The notes below the pieces were generated by a model. That model was not told where the DNA came from and did no database searches. It saw nothing but the letters and a program-made list of their open reading frames with translations. From Massilia sp. Se16.2.3 (lineage in GTDB: Bacteria; Pseudomonadota; Gammaproteobacteria; Burkholderiales; Burkholderiaceae_D), in NCBI RefSeq assembly GCF_014171595.1, contig NZ_CP050451.1, forward strand, positions 5,022,001 through 5,086,000: a stretch of DNA of 64,000 nt. The letters are read 5' to 3'. The translations under genes and the position numbers were made by a program. This document shows positions 37,167-46,536 of the stretch, one piece after another; the stretch's first letter is position 1, and each line of letters starts with the position of its first letter.

Positions 37167-37942
37167 CAATGCGCCCCTCCCAGGTAGGCCGCGATGACGG
37201 CGGGATCTTTCTGGATGTCGGCAGGTATACCTTCGGCGATGCGCTTTCCGTACTCGAGCACGGTAATGCGGTCGCACAGGCCCATCATCAGCTTCACGTC
37301 GTGTTCGATGAGGAGGATGGTCGTGCCCTGCCCCTGGATCTTGACGAGCAGTTCGCGCAGCGCCAGTTTTTCGGTGGCGTTCATGCCGGCGGCAGGTTCG
37401 TCCAGCGCCAGCAGTTGCGGATCGGTGGCGAGTGCGCGCGCGATTTCCAGGCGGCGCTGGTCGCCGTAGGAGAGGAATTTCGCGGTGCGGTTGGCAAAAG
37501 CGCCGATGCCGACGAAATCGAGCAGCTCTTGCGCGCGGCGGCGGATCGCCTCTTCTTCGGCACGCGCCGCGCCGTGGCGGAAGATGGCGCCGAATACGCC
37601 CTGCTTCGAGCGCACGTGGCGCCCGACCATGACGTTTTCCAGCGCCGTCATTTCGCTGAACAGGCGGATGTTCTGGAAAGTGCGGGCAATGCCGGCCTTG
37701 GCTACCGCATGCGGGGCCGTCGGCGAATAGGGTTTACCGGCCAGCTCGAAGCGGCCGGTGTCGGGCTGGTACAGGCCGGTGATCACATTGAAGAAGGTGG
37801 TCTTGCCGGCGCCGTTCGGGCCGATCAGGCCATACACCTGGCCGCGCTGGATCTGGATGCCGACATCGGTCAGCGCCTGCAGGCCACCGAAGCGCTTGTT
37901 GACGCCGGAAATATTCAGGAGAAGTGGTTCGCTCATGCTCAT
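37166..37942 (-). CDS. livG: branched-chain amino acid ABC transporter ATPase LivG
   Basis: A 258-residue ABC ATPase with Walker A GPNGAGKTT, signature LSYGDQRRLEIARAL and Walker B LLALDEPAAGMN. It pairs with LivF. It has the LivG-type insert around MVGRHVRSKQGVFGAIFR. Two start codons (37942 and 37936, MSMS) are possible. It begins 17 bp after the livM stop. Confidence 0.94.
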   Translation of the reverse strand: MSMSEPLLLNISGVNKRFGGLQALTDVGIQIQRGQVYGLIGPNGAGKTTFFNVITGLYQPDTGRFELAGKPYSPTAPHAVAKAGIARTFQNIRLFSEMTALENVMVGRHVRSKQGVFGAIFRHGAARAEEEAIRRRAQELLDFVGIGAFANRTAKFLSYGDQRRLEIARALATDPQLLALDEPAAGMNATEKLALRELLVKIQGQGTTILLIEHDVKLMMGLCDRITVLEYGKRIAEGIPADIQKDPAVIAAYLGGAH

Positions 37943-37959
37943 GTCATTGCTGCGGCGCC

Positions 37960-39174
37960 TCAGGCGGCCGCCGCCTCCTCTTCGTCTTCGCGTGCATTGG
38001 CCACGTTGGGCCGGTCTTCCTTATTGGGCGACGGCCACAGGCCCGCCGGGCGCACCAGCATGATGCCCACCAGTACCAGGCCATACATCATTTGCCGCAG
38101 CACTTCGGCTTCGATGATGACGTGACCGAACAGCGCCATCTGCGCCGGCTCCACCACATGGCGCAGCACTTCCGGCAGCGAGGCCAGCAGCACGCCACCG
38201 AGCACCACGCCGGGAATGTGGCCGATCCCGCCCAGCACCACCATCGCCAGCACCGCGATCGATTCCGGCAGCGAGAACGATTCCGGCGACACAAATCCCT
38301 GGAAGGCGCCGAACATGGCCCCGGCCACGCCGCCGAAGGAGGCGCCGATCGAGAAGGCCAGCAGTTTCACGTTGCGGGTATTGATGCCCATGGCTTTCGC
38401 GGCGATTTCGTCTTCGCGGATCGCCACCCAGGCGCGGCCCAGGCGCGAATGCTGCAGGCGGCTCGTGATGAAAATGGTGACGATGCACAGCAGCAGGAAC
38501 AGGAAATAGTAGGCGTTCACCGAGGGCATGCCGTAGCCACCGAGGTAGACGGTCGACTGGGACCCGGCCTCTCCCGCCAGCGACACCCCGAACACGCGGA
38601 TCGGGTCGATCATGTTGATACCCTGCGGCCCGTTGGTGAAATTGATCGGGTCATTCAGGTTGTTCATGAAGATGCGGATGATCTCGCCGAAGCCGAGCGT
38701 GACGATGGCGAGGTAGTCGCCGCGCAGCTTCAGCGTCGGCGCGCCCAGCAAGGCGCCGAACAGGGCCGCCACGGCGGCGGCCAGCGGCACGATCGCCCAC
38801 AGCGACAGGTGGATCCCGTTCTGGGCAATGTCCGGGCCGCACAGCGCGACCAGCGCCGCCCCGATTTCGGGACTGTAGTTGACCAGCGACTCGAGCAGCG
38901 CCGCGAACTGGGGCGAAGAGAACAGGCCGGTGAGATAGGCGCCAACAGCAAAAAACGCGATGTAGCCGAGGTCGAGCAGGCCGGCGAAGCCGACCACGAT
39001 GTTCAGTCCCAGCGCAAGCATGATGTAGAGCAGCGCGATGTCGGCAATGCGTACCCAGGAGTTGCCGAACTGGGCGGCAACGAAGGGGAAAGCGATCATC
39101 ACGACCAGCAGCAGCGCCATGCTGACGCGCGCCTGGCGCGGGTGGTGGCGGAGGTCGAAGGAAAGCGGTGCCAT
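37960..39174 (-). CDS. livM: branched-chain amino acid ABC transporter permease LivM
   Basis: A 404-residue permease with about ten membrane segments: ALLYIMLALGLNIVVGFAGLL and GYIAFFAVGAYLTGLF near the N-terminus, and the EAA-like RAWVAIREDEIAAKAMGINT loop. It has a charged Asp/Glu/Ala C-terminal tail. It lies 9 bp after livH and forms the pore with it. Confidence 0.94.
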   Translation of the reverse strand: MAPLSFDLRHHPRQARVSMALLLVVMIAFPFVAAQFGNSWVRIADIALLYIMLALGLNIVVGFAGLLDLGYIAFFAVGAYLTGLFSSPQFAALLESLVNYSPEIGAALVALCGPDIAQNGIHLSLWAIVPLAAAVAALFGALLGAPTLKLRGDYLAIVTLGFGEIIRIFMNNLNDPINFTNGPQGINMIDPIRVFGVSLAGEAGSQSTVYLGGYGMPSVNAYYFLFLLLCIVTIFITSRLQHSRLGRAWVAIREDEIAAKAMGINTRNVKLLAFSIGASFGGVAGAMFGAFQGFVSPESFSLPESIAVLAMVVLGGIGHIPGVVLGGVLLASLPEVLRHVVEPAQMALFGHVIIEAEVLRQMMYGLVLVGIMLVRPAGLWPSPNKEDRPNVANAREDEEEAAAA

Positions 39175-39183
39175 GGTCTCTCC

Positions 39184-40119
39184 TTAGGCGCGGTCGGCGA
39201 CGCGCTCGCCCATGATGCCGGACGGACGCACGATCAGCACCACGATCAGGACGATGAAGGCGAAGATGTCCTGGTAGTGGCTGCCGAGGAAATTGCCGGT
39301 GGCCGCGCCGATATAGCCGGCGCCGAGCGCCTCGATGATCCCCAGCAGCAGGCCGCCGAGCATGGCGCCGTAGATGTTGCCGATGCCGCCCAGCACCGCC
39401 GCACAGAAGGCCTTCAGGCCCGGCAGCACGCCCATCGTGAAGGTGATGGTGGCATAGTTGGCGCCCCACATGACCCCGGCCACGGCAGCCAGCGCCGCGC
39501 CGATGGCAAAGGTGGCGACGATGACGCTGTTCGAATCCACGCCCATCAAACCGGCCACGCGCGGGTTTTCGGCGACGGCGCGCATCGCACGGCCCATTTT
39601 CGTGCGTTCCACCAGCAGCACCAGGCCAACCATGGCAATTGTCGCCAGCGCCAGCAGCAGCACCTGGGTAGGCGAAATCATGGCCCCGGCAATCACGATC
39701 GGGTCGGACGGCAGCAATTGCGGAAACGGCAGCGGGCTGCGGCCCCAGAAGCGCATCGCCATCACGAAGGTCTGCAGCAGGATCGAGACACCGATGGCGG
39801 TGATCAGGGGCGCCAGGCGCGGGGCATTGCGCAGGCGCCGGTATGCCACGCGTTCGATCAGGATATTGACCAGCATTGCGACCGGAATCGCACCCAGCAT
39901 GGCAATGGCCAGTTGCAAGTAGCCCGGCAGGCCGGGGAATGCGCCTTCCAGCAATTGCAGGATCGAAAAGGCGACCATGGCACCGATCATCATGACGTCG
40001 CCATGCGCGAAATTGATGAGGTTCAATACTCCGTAGACCATCGTATAGCCGAGCGCGACAAGGGCGTACATGCTCCCCGTCACCAGCCCGTTGAGTATCT
40101 GCTGGACAAAAGTCTCCAT
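39184..40119 (-). CDS. livH: branched-chain amino acid ABC transporter permease LivH
   Basis: A 311-residue permease with about eight membrane segments. It starts METFVQQILNGLVTGSMYAL and has GYTMVYGVLNLINFAHGDV and the loop RAMRAVAENPRVAGLMGVDS. GAGG lies about 12 nt before ATG 40119. It is the first gene of the liv operon. A strong intrinsic terminator lies only 28 nt before the start codon, so livH transcription must pass through it. Confidence 0.94.
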   Translation of the reverse strand: METFVQQILNGLVTGSMYALVALGYTMVYGVLNLINFAHGDVMMIGAMVAFSILQLLEGAFPGLPGYLQLAIAMLGAIPVAMLVNILIERVAYRRLRNAPRLAPLITAIGVSILLQTFVMAMRFWGRSPLPFPQLLPSDPIVIAGAMISPTQVLLLALATIAMVGLVLLVERTKMGRAMRAVAENPRVAGLMGVDSNSVIVATFAIGAALAAVAGVMWGANYATITFTMGVLPGLKAFCAAVLGGIGNIYGAMLGGLLLGIIEALGAGYIGAATGNFLGSHYQDIFAFIVLIVVLIVRPSGIMGERVADRA

Positions 40120-40146
40120 CGTTTCCGCTGCCTCTTTCTTTCGATA

Positions 40147-40180
40147 ACAAAAACGGCACCACGGAAAGTCCGGGGTGCCG
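40147..40180 (-). terminator. terminator in the livH leader (candidate attenuator)
   Basis: On the minus strand CGGCACC pairs with GGTGCCG, with an inner CGGA/TCCG stem after a one-base mismatch, followed by TTTTTGTT (40153 down to 40147). It ends 28 nt before the livH ATG, too close for a promoter to fit between them. Confidence 0.75.
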
Positions 40181-40225
40181 CTCCTTGAGGTCGTGACATA
40201 CAAGTCTTGCAGTTGCTCACTGCAG

Positions 40226-40267
40226 TTAAACAGTTGCCACGACTAAAATCCTGAGCCTTGCCATCAT
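40226..40267 (-). CDS. possible leader peptide MMARLRILVVATV upstream of livH
   Basis: A 13-codon frame lies 46 nt before the terminator stem. Six of its last nine residues are Leu, Ile or Val, as in ilv/leu attenuator leaders. A small hairpin (40209-40223, GCAGT / ACTGC on the minus strand) follows its stop. Against it, no clear Shine-Dalgarno sequence precedes the ATG. The TATGAT of a candidate promoter also covers the ATGs, so transcript start mapping decides whether it can be translated. Confidence 0.4.
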   Translation of the reverse strand: MMARLRILVVATV

Positions 40268-40292
40268 AGCGAGGTTTTTGCCGAACCAACAA
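40263..40292 (-). promoter_or_regulatory. candidate sigma-70 promoter of the liv operon
   Basis: On the minus strand TTGTTG (40287-40292) and TATGAT (40263-40268) are 18 bp apart. Transcription would start near 40255, giving a leader of about 135 nt that contains the terminator. Confidence 0.45.
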
Positions 40293-40334
40293 CGTAAAAG
40301 TAGTCCACACGGCGCCACGCACGGGCGCCGTGTT

Positions 40335-41282
40335 TCAGGCAACTTCCACGCGGGCGCCGTCGAGGCCCTTTGGCAGCGGGAAGGTGACGTGTTCCTCGAC
40401 GCCTTCGAGCGCACGCACGCTGGCCGCGCCCAGGGTTTTCAGGCGGTCGATCACGGCCTGCACCAGCACTTCCGGGGCCGAGGCGCCGGCGGTGACGCCA
40501 ATGCGCTTCTTGCCGAGGATCCAGGCCGGATCGATGGCGGCGGCGTTGTCGACCATGTAGGCCGGGGTGCCCATCTTGTCGGCCACTTCGCGCAGGCGGT
40601 TCGAATTCGAGCTGTTCGGGCTGCCCACCACGACCACGACTTCCACCTGCGGTGCCATGAACTTCACCGCTTCCTGGCGGTTCGTGGTGGCGTAGCAGAT
40701 GTCGCCCTTCTTCGGCTCCATGATGTTCGGGAAACGGCGCTTCAGCGCGGCGATGATCTCGGCCGTATCGTCGACCGACAGCGTGGTCTGCGATACGTAG
40801 GCGACATTGTCCGGGTTCACGACCTGCAAGGTCTCGACGTCGTCCACCGTCTCGACCAGGTGCATACCCTCTTCCGCCTGGCCCATCGTGCCTTCGACTT
40901 CGGGGTGGCCGTCGTGGCCGATCATGATGATCTCGGCGCCGCCCTTGCGCATCTTCGACACTTCCACGTGGACCTTGGTGACCAGCGGGCAGGTGGCATC
41001 GAAAATCTTCAGGCCGCGTGCTTCCGCTTCGGCGCGCACCGCCTTCGAGACGCCGTGGGCCGAGAACACCAAGGTATTGCCGGCCGGGACGTCGTCGAGC
41101 TCTTCGATGAAGATCGCGCCCTTGTTGCGCAGGTCTTCCACGACATAGGCGTTGTGGACGATCTCGTGGCGCACGTAGATCGGCGCGCCGAACTGCTGCA
41201 GGGCACGCTCGACGATCTCGATGGCGCGGTCGACGCCGGCGCAAAAACCGCGCGGCTGGGCAAGAAGGATCTCGTTTTCCAT
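40335..41282 (-). CDS. ispH: 4-hydroxy-3-methylbut-2-enyl diphosphate reductase
   Basis: A 315-residue iron-sulfur enzyme for the last step of the MEP pathway, making IPP and DMAPP. The three cluster cysteines are Cys 14 ([11 protein letters not shown]), one in [12 protein letters not shown], and one in [26 protein letters not shown] is the substrate-binding block. It begins 11 bp after the fkpB stop, a usual fkpB-ispH pairing. A GC-rich hairpin (40311-40332) overlaps the region just past its stop. Confidence 0.96.
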   Translation of the reverse strand: MENEILLAQPRGFCAGVDRAIEIVERALQQFGAPIYVRHEIVHNAYVVEDLRNKGAIFIEELDDVPAGNTLVFSAHGVSKAVRAEAEARGLKIFDATCPLVTKVHVEVSKMRKGGAEIIMIGHDGHPEVEGTMGQAEEGMHLVETVDDVETLQVVNPDNVAYVSQTTLSVDDTAEIIAALKRRFPNIMEPKKGDICYATTNRQEAVKFMAPQVEVVVVVGSPNSSNSNRLREVADKMGTPAYMVDNAAAIDPAWILGKKRIGVTAGASAPEVLVQAVIDRLKTLGAASVRALEGVEEHVTFPLPKGLDGARVEVA

Positions 41283-41293
41283 GTCGTTTCCTG

Positions 41294-41749
41294 TTACAGG
41301 ACTGAAATCAGTTTGACTTCGAATTGCAGGGTCTGGCCGGCCAGCGGATGGTTGAAGTCGAACAATGCGGCATCCTCGCGCATTTCGCGCAGCACGCCGG
41401 CAAAGCGGCCGCCGCCGGGCGCGGCGAAATCGACCAGGTCGCCTGCCTTGTAGTCGGCATCGGGCACCGAGTTTTCGTCCAGCGTGGCTTTCGATACCCA
41501 CTGCAGCAATTCCGGATTGCGCTCACCGAAACCTTCAGCCGCGCTCAGGGTGAAGGTCTTGTGTTCGCCTTCCGCCATGCCGAGCAGGCGCTCTTCCAGG
41601 AAAGGCGCGAGCTGGCCTTGGCCCAGCATCAGCGTCGCCGGGTTGGTGCCGAAGGTGGTGACGATGTCCTTGCCATCGAAACCGGCAAGACGGTAATGCA
41701 GGGTCAGGTAGGCCGATTCGGTGACGACGGCGGGGGAAGCAGTGGACAT
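41294..41749 (-). CDS. fkpB: FKBP-type peptidyl-prolyl isomerase (SlpA/FkpB-like)
   Basis: A 151-residue prolyl isomerase. The FKBP core has [20 protein letters not shown], then the [19 protein letters not shown] motif, an inserted-flap region ([12 protein letters not shown]), and a final [19 protein letters not shown]. This is the short SlpA type without a signal peptide. It precedes ispH on the same strand. Confidence 0.93.
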   Translation of the reverse strand: MSTASPAVVTESAYLTLHYRLAGFDGKDIVTTFGTNPATLMLGQGQLAPFLEERLLGMAEGEHKTFTLSAAEGFGERNPELLQWVSKATLDENSVPDADYKAGDLVDFAAPGGGRFAGVLREMREDAALFDFNHPLAGQTLQFEVKLISVL

Positions 41750-41992
41750 GTTCTGGCGTTCTTTGTTGAAACAGGCAAACCGCTATTGTAAGCCACCGCT
41801 GCCGTTCCCGTTTGCGGGCGCCGCTTTTTTTGGCAGCGCGAACGGCCCGACGCATCGCCCGCGCCATCGTTGTCGCATTGGCGCATCATCAGTCTTTCTA
41901 CCGTGTGACATTGCGAGTTTGATTTCCCAAGTGAAACAATGCTATCGTCATCCTCCGTGTAAAAATGCAGTCACCTTTTTGAGGAGCATGTC

Positions 41993-42469
41993 GTGGATCG
42001 ACAGGAAGCAGAGCTGGAATACGTGGGTTTCTGGTGGCGCGTCTGGGCCTCGCTCATCGACACGGTATTCGTTCTCCTGATTACGGTTCCGCCGATGATG
42101 GCCGTGTACGGCGCCAACTACTGGGACGCCGGGGACCAGCTCGTGCGCGGCCCGGCCGAATTCTTCTTCTCGTATGTGCTTCCCGCGGTGCTCTTCATCG
42201 TCCTGTGGCGCAAGCTGGGCGCGACGCCGGGCAAGATGGCGATCGGCGCCACGATCGTCGACGCGCGCACCGGCGCCGCGCCCAGCCTGACCCAGTGTAT
42301 CGTCCGCTACGTCGGCTATTACGTGTCCTTGATTGGTCTTTTCATCGGCTACTTCTGGGTCGGCATCGATTCGCGCAAACAGGGGTGGCACGACAAGATG
42401 GCCGGCACCGTCGTCGTGCGCCGCCGCGGCGGCGGAACCAGACCGGTGCAGTTCGAACAAAAGCGCTGA
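41993..42469 (+). CDS. RDD family membrane protein
   Basis: A 158-residue protein with three hydrophobic segments. The family motif is in VGFWWRVWASLIDTVFVLLI (Arg and two Asp-type positions). GATPGKMAIGATIVDARTG and a C-terminal SRKQGWHDKMAGTVVVRR follow. RDD proteins are of uncertain, possibly transport, function. ATG 41993 may also be GTG-initiated close by; GAGGAG precedes it. Confidence 0.88.
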   Translation: MDRQEAELEYVGFWWRVWASLIDTVFVLLITVPPMMAVYGANYWDAGDQLVRGPAEFFFSYVLPAVLFIVLWRKLGATPGKMAIGATIVDARTGAAPSLTQCIVRYVGYYVSLIGLFIGYFWVGIDSRKQGWHDKMAGTVVVRRRGGGTRPVQFEQKR

Positions 42470-42583
42470 ACGCGCCGCCCCGCAGCGCTGCTGCGCACGT
42501 GTCGAATCGATCAGTACACGCCTGCGGCCGCCGCTGAATAATGCGGAGTCCGGCATGGGCTGGCAACTTCGATACGGGGCGAC

Positions 42584-43255
42584 ATGGGCATCAATCACTG
42601 GCCGGAGCAGGACCGGCCGCGCGAACGGCTGGCGCGCGAAGGCGCGGCGGCGCTGTCGAACGCCGAGCTGCTGGCGATCTTCCTGCGCGTGGGCGTGCGC
42701 GGGCGCAGCGCCGTGGAACTCGGCAGCCACATGCTCGACCACTTCGGCTCGCTGCAGCGCCTGCTGCATGCGACGCCGCAGGAGTTTTCAGAAGTGAACG
42801 GCCTGGGACCGGCGAAATATGCGCAGTTGCAGGCGGTGATGGAATTGTCGCGCCGCGCCATCGGCGAAGAATTCTTCCGACAGTCGCTGTGCTCGCCGGA
42901 TGTGGTCAAGGCTTACCTGCGCGCCAAGTTCGGCCTGCAAACCTATGAATCCTTCGTCGTGCTGTTCGTCGACGTCAAGAACCGCCTGATCGATGTCCAG
43001 GAAATGTTTCGCGGCACCCTCACCCATGCCAGCGTCTATCCGCGCGAAGTCGTCGTGGCCGCGTTGCGGCGCAATGCCTCGGGCGTGCTGCTGGCGCACA
43101 ACCACCCTTCGGGCGTGGCCGAACCGAGCGATGCCGACCTGGCGCTCACACAGGCGCTGCGCGAAGCGCTGGCGCTCGTCGACATTCGCGTGCTCGACCA
43201 TTTTGTGGTGGCGGGAACACAGGTGCACTCGTTTGCCGAGCACGGGCAATTGTGA
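42584..43255 (+). CDS. radC: RadC family JAMM-domain protein
   Basis: A 223-residue protein with an N-terminal helix-hairpin-helix (FSEVNGLGPAKYAQLQAVME) and a C-terminal JAB/MPN domain. The metal motif is HNHPSG-x6-D within LLAHNHPSGVAEPSDADL. Despite the historical name, a DNA repair role is doubtful in this family. It precedes rpmB, the conserved radC-rpmB-rpmG order of Proteobacteria. Confidence 0.95.
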   Translation: MGINHWPEQDRPRERLAREGAAALSNAELLAIFLRVGVRGRSAVELGSHMLDHFGSLQRLLHATPQEFSEVNGLGPAKYAQLQAVMELSRRAIGEEFFRQSLCSPDVVKAYLRAKFGLQTYESFVVLFVDVKNRLIDVQEMFRGTLTHASVYPREVVVAALRRNASGVLLAHNHPSGVAEPSDADLALTQALREALALVDIRVLDHFVVAGTQVHSFAEHGQL

Positions 43256-43356
43256 TGCTGCCCGGGGTTAACTGCGTGAAAACAAGCCTTTAGCACCGAT
43301 TGTACAATTGTGACTTTTATCCACATGAGCAGGACACAATTGTTTTTCGCAAGTGA

Positions 43357-43386
43357 TTGATTCAGCGATGGTTTTCACGCTATACT
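43357..43386 (+). promoter_or_regulatory. sigma-70 promoter of rpmB-rpmG
   Basis: TTGATT (43357-43362) and TATACT (43381-43386) are 18 bp apart, about 43 bp before the rpmB ATG. Confidence 0.7.
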
Positions 43387-43428
43387 CTCGTTTTTCCGAA
43401 TTCGGAACTTATTCTTAAGGAGTGCGCT

Positions 43429-43665
43429 ATGGCACGTGTCTGCCAAGTTACTGGCAAGGGAGTGATGGTTGGCAACAACGTCTCCCACGCAAACAACAAA
43501 ACGAAACGCCGTTTCCTGCCTAACCTGCAGAACCGTCGCATCTACGTCGAATCCGAAAACCGTTGGGTCTCGCTGCGTTTGTCGAACGCCGGCCTGCGCG
43601 TCATCGACAAGCTGGGCATCGACGCCGTTCTGGCCGACATGCGCGCTCGTGGCGAAAAAGTCTAA
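43429..43665 (+). CDS. rpmB: 50S ribosomal protein L28
   Basis: A 78-residue basic ribosomal protein: [20 protein letters not shown], then [20 protein letters not shown] and [26 protein letters not shown] precedes ATG 43429. It is followed 13 bp later by rpmG. Confidence 0.97.
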   Translation: MARVCQVTGKGVMVGNNVSHANNKTKRRFLPNLQNRRIYVESENRWVSLRLSNAGLRVIDKLGIDAVLADMRARGEKV

Positions 43666-43678
43666 TTAGGGAGCTATC

Positions 43679-43846
43679 ATGGCAAAAACTGGCCGCGACA
43701 AAATCAAGCTGGAATCGACCGCAGGTACCGGTCACTTCTACACCACCACCAAGAACAAGCGCACGATGCCGGCGAAGATGGAAATCATCAAGTTCGACCC
43801 GAAAGCTCGCAAGCACGTTCCGTACAAGGAAACCAAGATCAAGTAA
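43679..43846 (+). CDS. rpmG: 50S ribosomal protein L33
   Basis: A 55-residue basic protein beginning [20 protein letters not shown] and ending [12 protein letters not shown]. It is the cysteine-free (zinc-independent) L33 form. GGGAG precedes ATG 43679. Confidence 0.97.
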   Translation: MAKTGRDKIKLESTAGTGHFYTTTKNKRTMPAKMEIIKFDPKARKHVPYKETKIK

Positions 43847-43867
43847 TCGATCCTGGAGCTGTACAAG

Positions 43868-43899
43868 AAAAGCCGCCCATGCAAATGTGCGGCTTTTTT
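43868..43899 (+). terminator. terminator of rpmB-rpmG
   Basis: AAAAGCCGC pairs with GCGGCTTTT around a 12-nt loop and is followed by more Ts. Confidence 0.88.
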
Positions 43900-43988
43900 G
43901 TATTGACGATCGTGTTGTGACAATCGGTGCATTTTTTACAAGCACCGTCGCGTATAGTGGCGGGGTTCCGAACGAGACGATTGTTCCC

Positions 43989-45031
43989 ATGTATCGCCGC
44001 ACCACCGTTTTACATCGCCCCGTCTTCGCCGCCCTGCTGTTCTGGGCCGCCGCAGCAACCGCCGAACCGGGTCCCGCTTATCCGAACACGGGCAGCTTCG
44101 GTGTTCCGTTCGAGACGAGCGAAGACTGGTATCGGGAGTGCATGCGCGTCGCGCAGGTGCAAACGCCACCGGTTCCGCCGGCGCAGGCCCAGCCGGCAAG
44201 CTGCAAGGCGACTGACCTCTACTATTCGAAACTCGACCAGGCGCAGACCTCCGACGCCGAGTGGCGCCAGGTGCGTGCCTGCGCCCAGGCCAGCGGCGAC
44301 GACGCCGTCCTGATGATGTTGTATGCGAACGGCCTCGGCCAGCCGCGCGACCTCGACCGCGCCATCTTCCATGCCTGCCGCCTCGATACCGCCAAGGCCG
44401 AAATGGAGGCGCGGGTCGGCTACCTCGCCTCGGGCGCAGCCAATGCCGACGGCCAACCCTTCGACCTGTGCGACCACATCACCAGCGGCTACATGGGATC
44501 GGTCTGCGCCGGCCTCGGCGAAACGCGCAGCGAACGGTCGCGCGCGCTGCGCCTGGATCGCTTTGCTGCCACGCTGCCGGCGCGCGCCCGGCTTCCCTTC
44601 TCCCAGCTGCGCAAGGCGGCCGAGGCTTTTGCCCGGCAGTCGGCCTCCGAAGTCGACCTGAGCGGCACGGGCGGCGCCGGTTTTGCCATCGGCCGCGCCT
44701 CGCGCCGGCGCGACGAATTCGTGCAGGCCGTGTTCGACGCGGCCGCGGGCGAGATACCCCGTGCGACGCCGGCGCAACTGGCGCAGCTCGACCGTCAGTT
44801 GAACCTGCGCTACCGCAAGCTGATGGGCGGCGCATCGGATGCGGGGGCGACCATGCCCGCTTCAAGGGCAGCACCGTCACCCGCGCCGACGTGCGCATTA
44901 CCGAACGCGCCTGGCTGGCCTACCGCGACGCCTGGGCGCCCTTCCCGGCGGCGGGCGCGACCCGTACCGACCTGGTCTCGATCCAGGCGCTGCTGACGCG
45001 CCAGCGGATCGCCCAGCTCGGCAAGCTCTGA
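43989..45031 (+). pseudogene. LprI-like (DUF1311) secreted protein, apparent frameshift
   Basis: An exported protein with a signal peptide (residues 1-23, ending AAATAEPG) and several Cys pairs. The first part, to about 44855, includes a Sel1-like stretch (ALMMLYANGLGQPRDLDRAIFHAC-type repeat near 100-125). The end of the protein is in the frame one base back: RADVRITERAWLAYRDAW and QALLTRQRIAQLGKL, the DUF1311 / lysozyme-inhibitor LprI motif. One missing C in the CCCGCTTC context near 44855 would join them as MPRFKGSTVTRADV, giving about 347 residues. Function is unproven. Confidence 0.75.
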
Positions 45032-45043
45032 CGGCACGTCCAG

Positions 45044-45081
45044 AAACGAAAAAGGCTCCCCGAAGGGAGCCTTTTTCGTTT
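45044..45081. terminator. bidirectional terminator between LprI-like and desaturase genes
   Basis: Perfect 17-bp stem (45044-45060 with 45065-45081) closed by CGAA. A- and T-runs inside the stem supply a U-tract for either strand. Confidence 0.9.
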
Positions 45082-45101
45082 CCACCGCCGTGCGGCGAAG
45101 G

Positions 45102-46310
45102 TCAGGCGTAGCTGCGCAGGCGCAGCGAGAACTCCTGCAGCGACTTGATGCCCGACGCCTCGGCACGTGCGCACCAGTCCTGCAATTGCTGCAGCAGCTG
45201 GTCGCGCGTCGAATGCGAGCGTTCCCAGATCGCGGCCAGTTCCACGCGCATCTGGTGCATCGTTTCCAGTGCCTTGCTGTGCTTGAACAGCTCGATCAAT
45301 TGCTGCTTTTGCGACAGTTCCAGCTTGGCCGGCTCGCGCTGCAGCAGCTTGCGCGAGGTTTTCAGGAAACGCTTCTCCAGCGCAGCCTGCGTTTTCAGGT
45401 GCTCGAGCTCTTCGCGGAAAGCGACCTTGACCGACTTCGCATACTTCGCCATCACGTCGTACCGGTTGGCGATGACCGATTGCAGGGTGTCGAGGTCGGC
45501 AACCTGCTTGTTCTTGGCGAACTTCGGCTCCGGCGCCACTTTCTTCACCTTGGCCAGGCCCAGCATTTCCAGGGCGCGGATATAGGCCCAGCCGATATCG
45601 AATTCGTACCACTTGCTCGACAGCTTGGCCGAGGTGGCGAAGGTGTGGTGGTTGTTGTGCAGTTCTTCGCCACCGATCAGGATACCGAACGGGAAGACGT
45701 TGGTGGCCGCATCGCTGCACTCGTAGTTGCGGTAGCCCCAGTAGTGGCCCAGGCCGTTGATGATGCCGGCCGCGGTAATCGGGATCCACAGCATCTGGAT
45801 CGCCCAGATGGTGACGCCGATGACACCGAACAGCACAAAATTGATCACCAGCAGCGAAGCGACGCCCAGCATGCTGTACTTGGTGTACAGGTTGCGCTCG
45901 ATCCAGTCGTCCGGCGTGCCGTGGCCATACTTGGCCAGGGTTTCCTGGTTCTTGCTCTCGGCGCGATAGAGCTCAGCGCCTTCGAGCAGCACTTTCTTGA
46001 TGCCGCGGGTGACCGGGCTGTGGGGGTCTTCCTCGGTATCGCATTTGGCGTGGTGCTTGCGGTGGATCGCTGCCCATTCCTTGGTCACCTGACCCGTCGT
46101 CAGCCACAGCCAGAAGCGGAAAAAGTGGCTCGGGATGGCATGCAGTTCCAGCGCGCGGTGCGCCTGGTGGCGGTGCAGGTAGATGGTGACGCTGGCGATG
46201 GTGATGTGGGTGACCACCAGCGTGTAGAGCACGACTTCCCAACCGGACAGGCCGATCAGGCCGGTATTCAGAAATTCCAGGACGGAATGCAGGATGTTGC
46301 TAAAGCTCAT
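45102..46310 (-). CDS. membrane fatty-acid desaturase (delta-9 type)
   Basis: A 402-residue di-iron membrane enzyme. The three His boxes are HRHQAH, HRKHH and EELHNNHH. Two pairs of membrane helices surround them. The C-terminal 130 residues are charged and predicted helical (KKVAPEPKFAKNKQ, LEKRFLKTSRKLLQREP), longer than in many acyl-CoA desaturases. Such enzymes unsaturate membrane lipids, often at low temperature. ATG 46310 gives MSFSNILHS; a longer upstream frame is unlikely. Confidence 0.92.
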   Translation of the reverse strand: MSFSNILHSVLEFLNTGLIGLSGWEVVLYTLVVTHITIASVTIYLHRHQAHRALELHAIPSHFFRFWLWLTTGQVTKEWAAIHRKHHAKCDTEEDPHSPVTRGIKKVLLEGAELYRAESKNQETLAKYGHGTPDDWIERNLYTKYSMLGVASLLVINFVLFGVIGVTIWAIQMLWIPITAAGIINGLGHYWGYRNYECSDAATNVFPFGILIGGEELHNNHHTFATSAKLSSKWYEFDIGWAYIRALEMLGLAKVKKVAPEPKFAKNKQVADLDTLQSVIANRYDVMAKYAKSVKVAFREELEHLKTQAALEKRFLKTSRKLLQREPAKLELSQKQQLIELFKHSKALETMHQMRVELAAIWERSHSTRDQLLQQLQDWCARAEASGIKSLQEFSLRLRSYA

Positions 46311-46536
46311 TAAGGCTCCAAAAGAAAAACAGTCTGAGGCACGCCGACTTTCTGCGAGAGGGTCGCCCAGGCATGCAGCGCGAAACGCGCACACCACGAC
46401 GATATTCTACGCACTTTCTCATGACGCACAGCACGATACCCGCAGGTAAATTGCGCCAGAGCTCAAAATGTGCGACACGAAGTTGCACGATATGCATGGA
46501 AAGCGCGTGACAACGCCTCAACAGCTTGAAGCGTCA

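Noticed and set aside
37924..40188. A 754-codon frame antisense to livGMH
   Set aside because: Gln/His/Arg/Asp-rich low-information sequence opposite clear membrane permease genes; a shadow frame.
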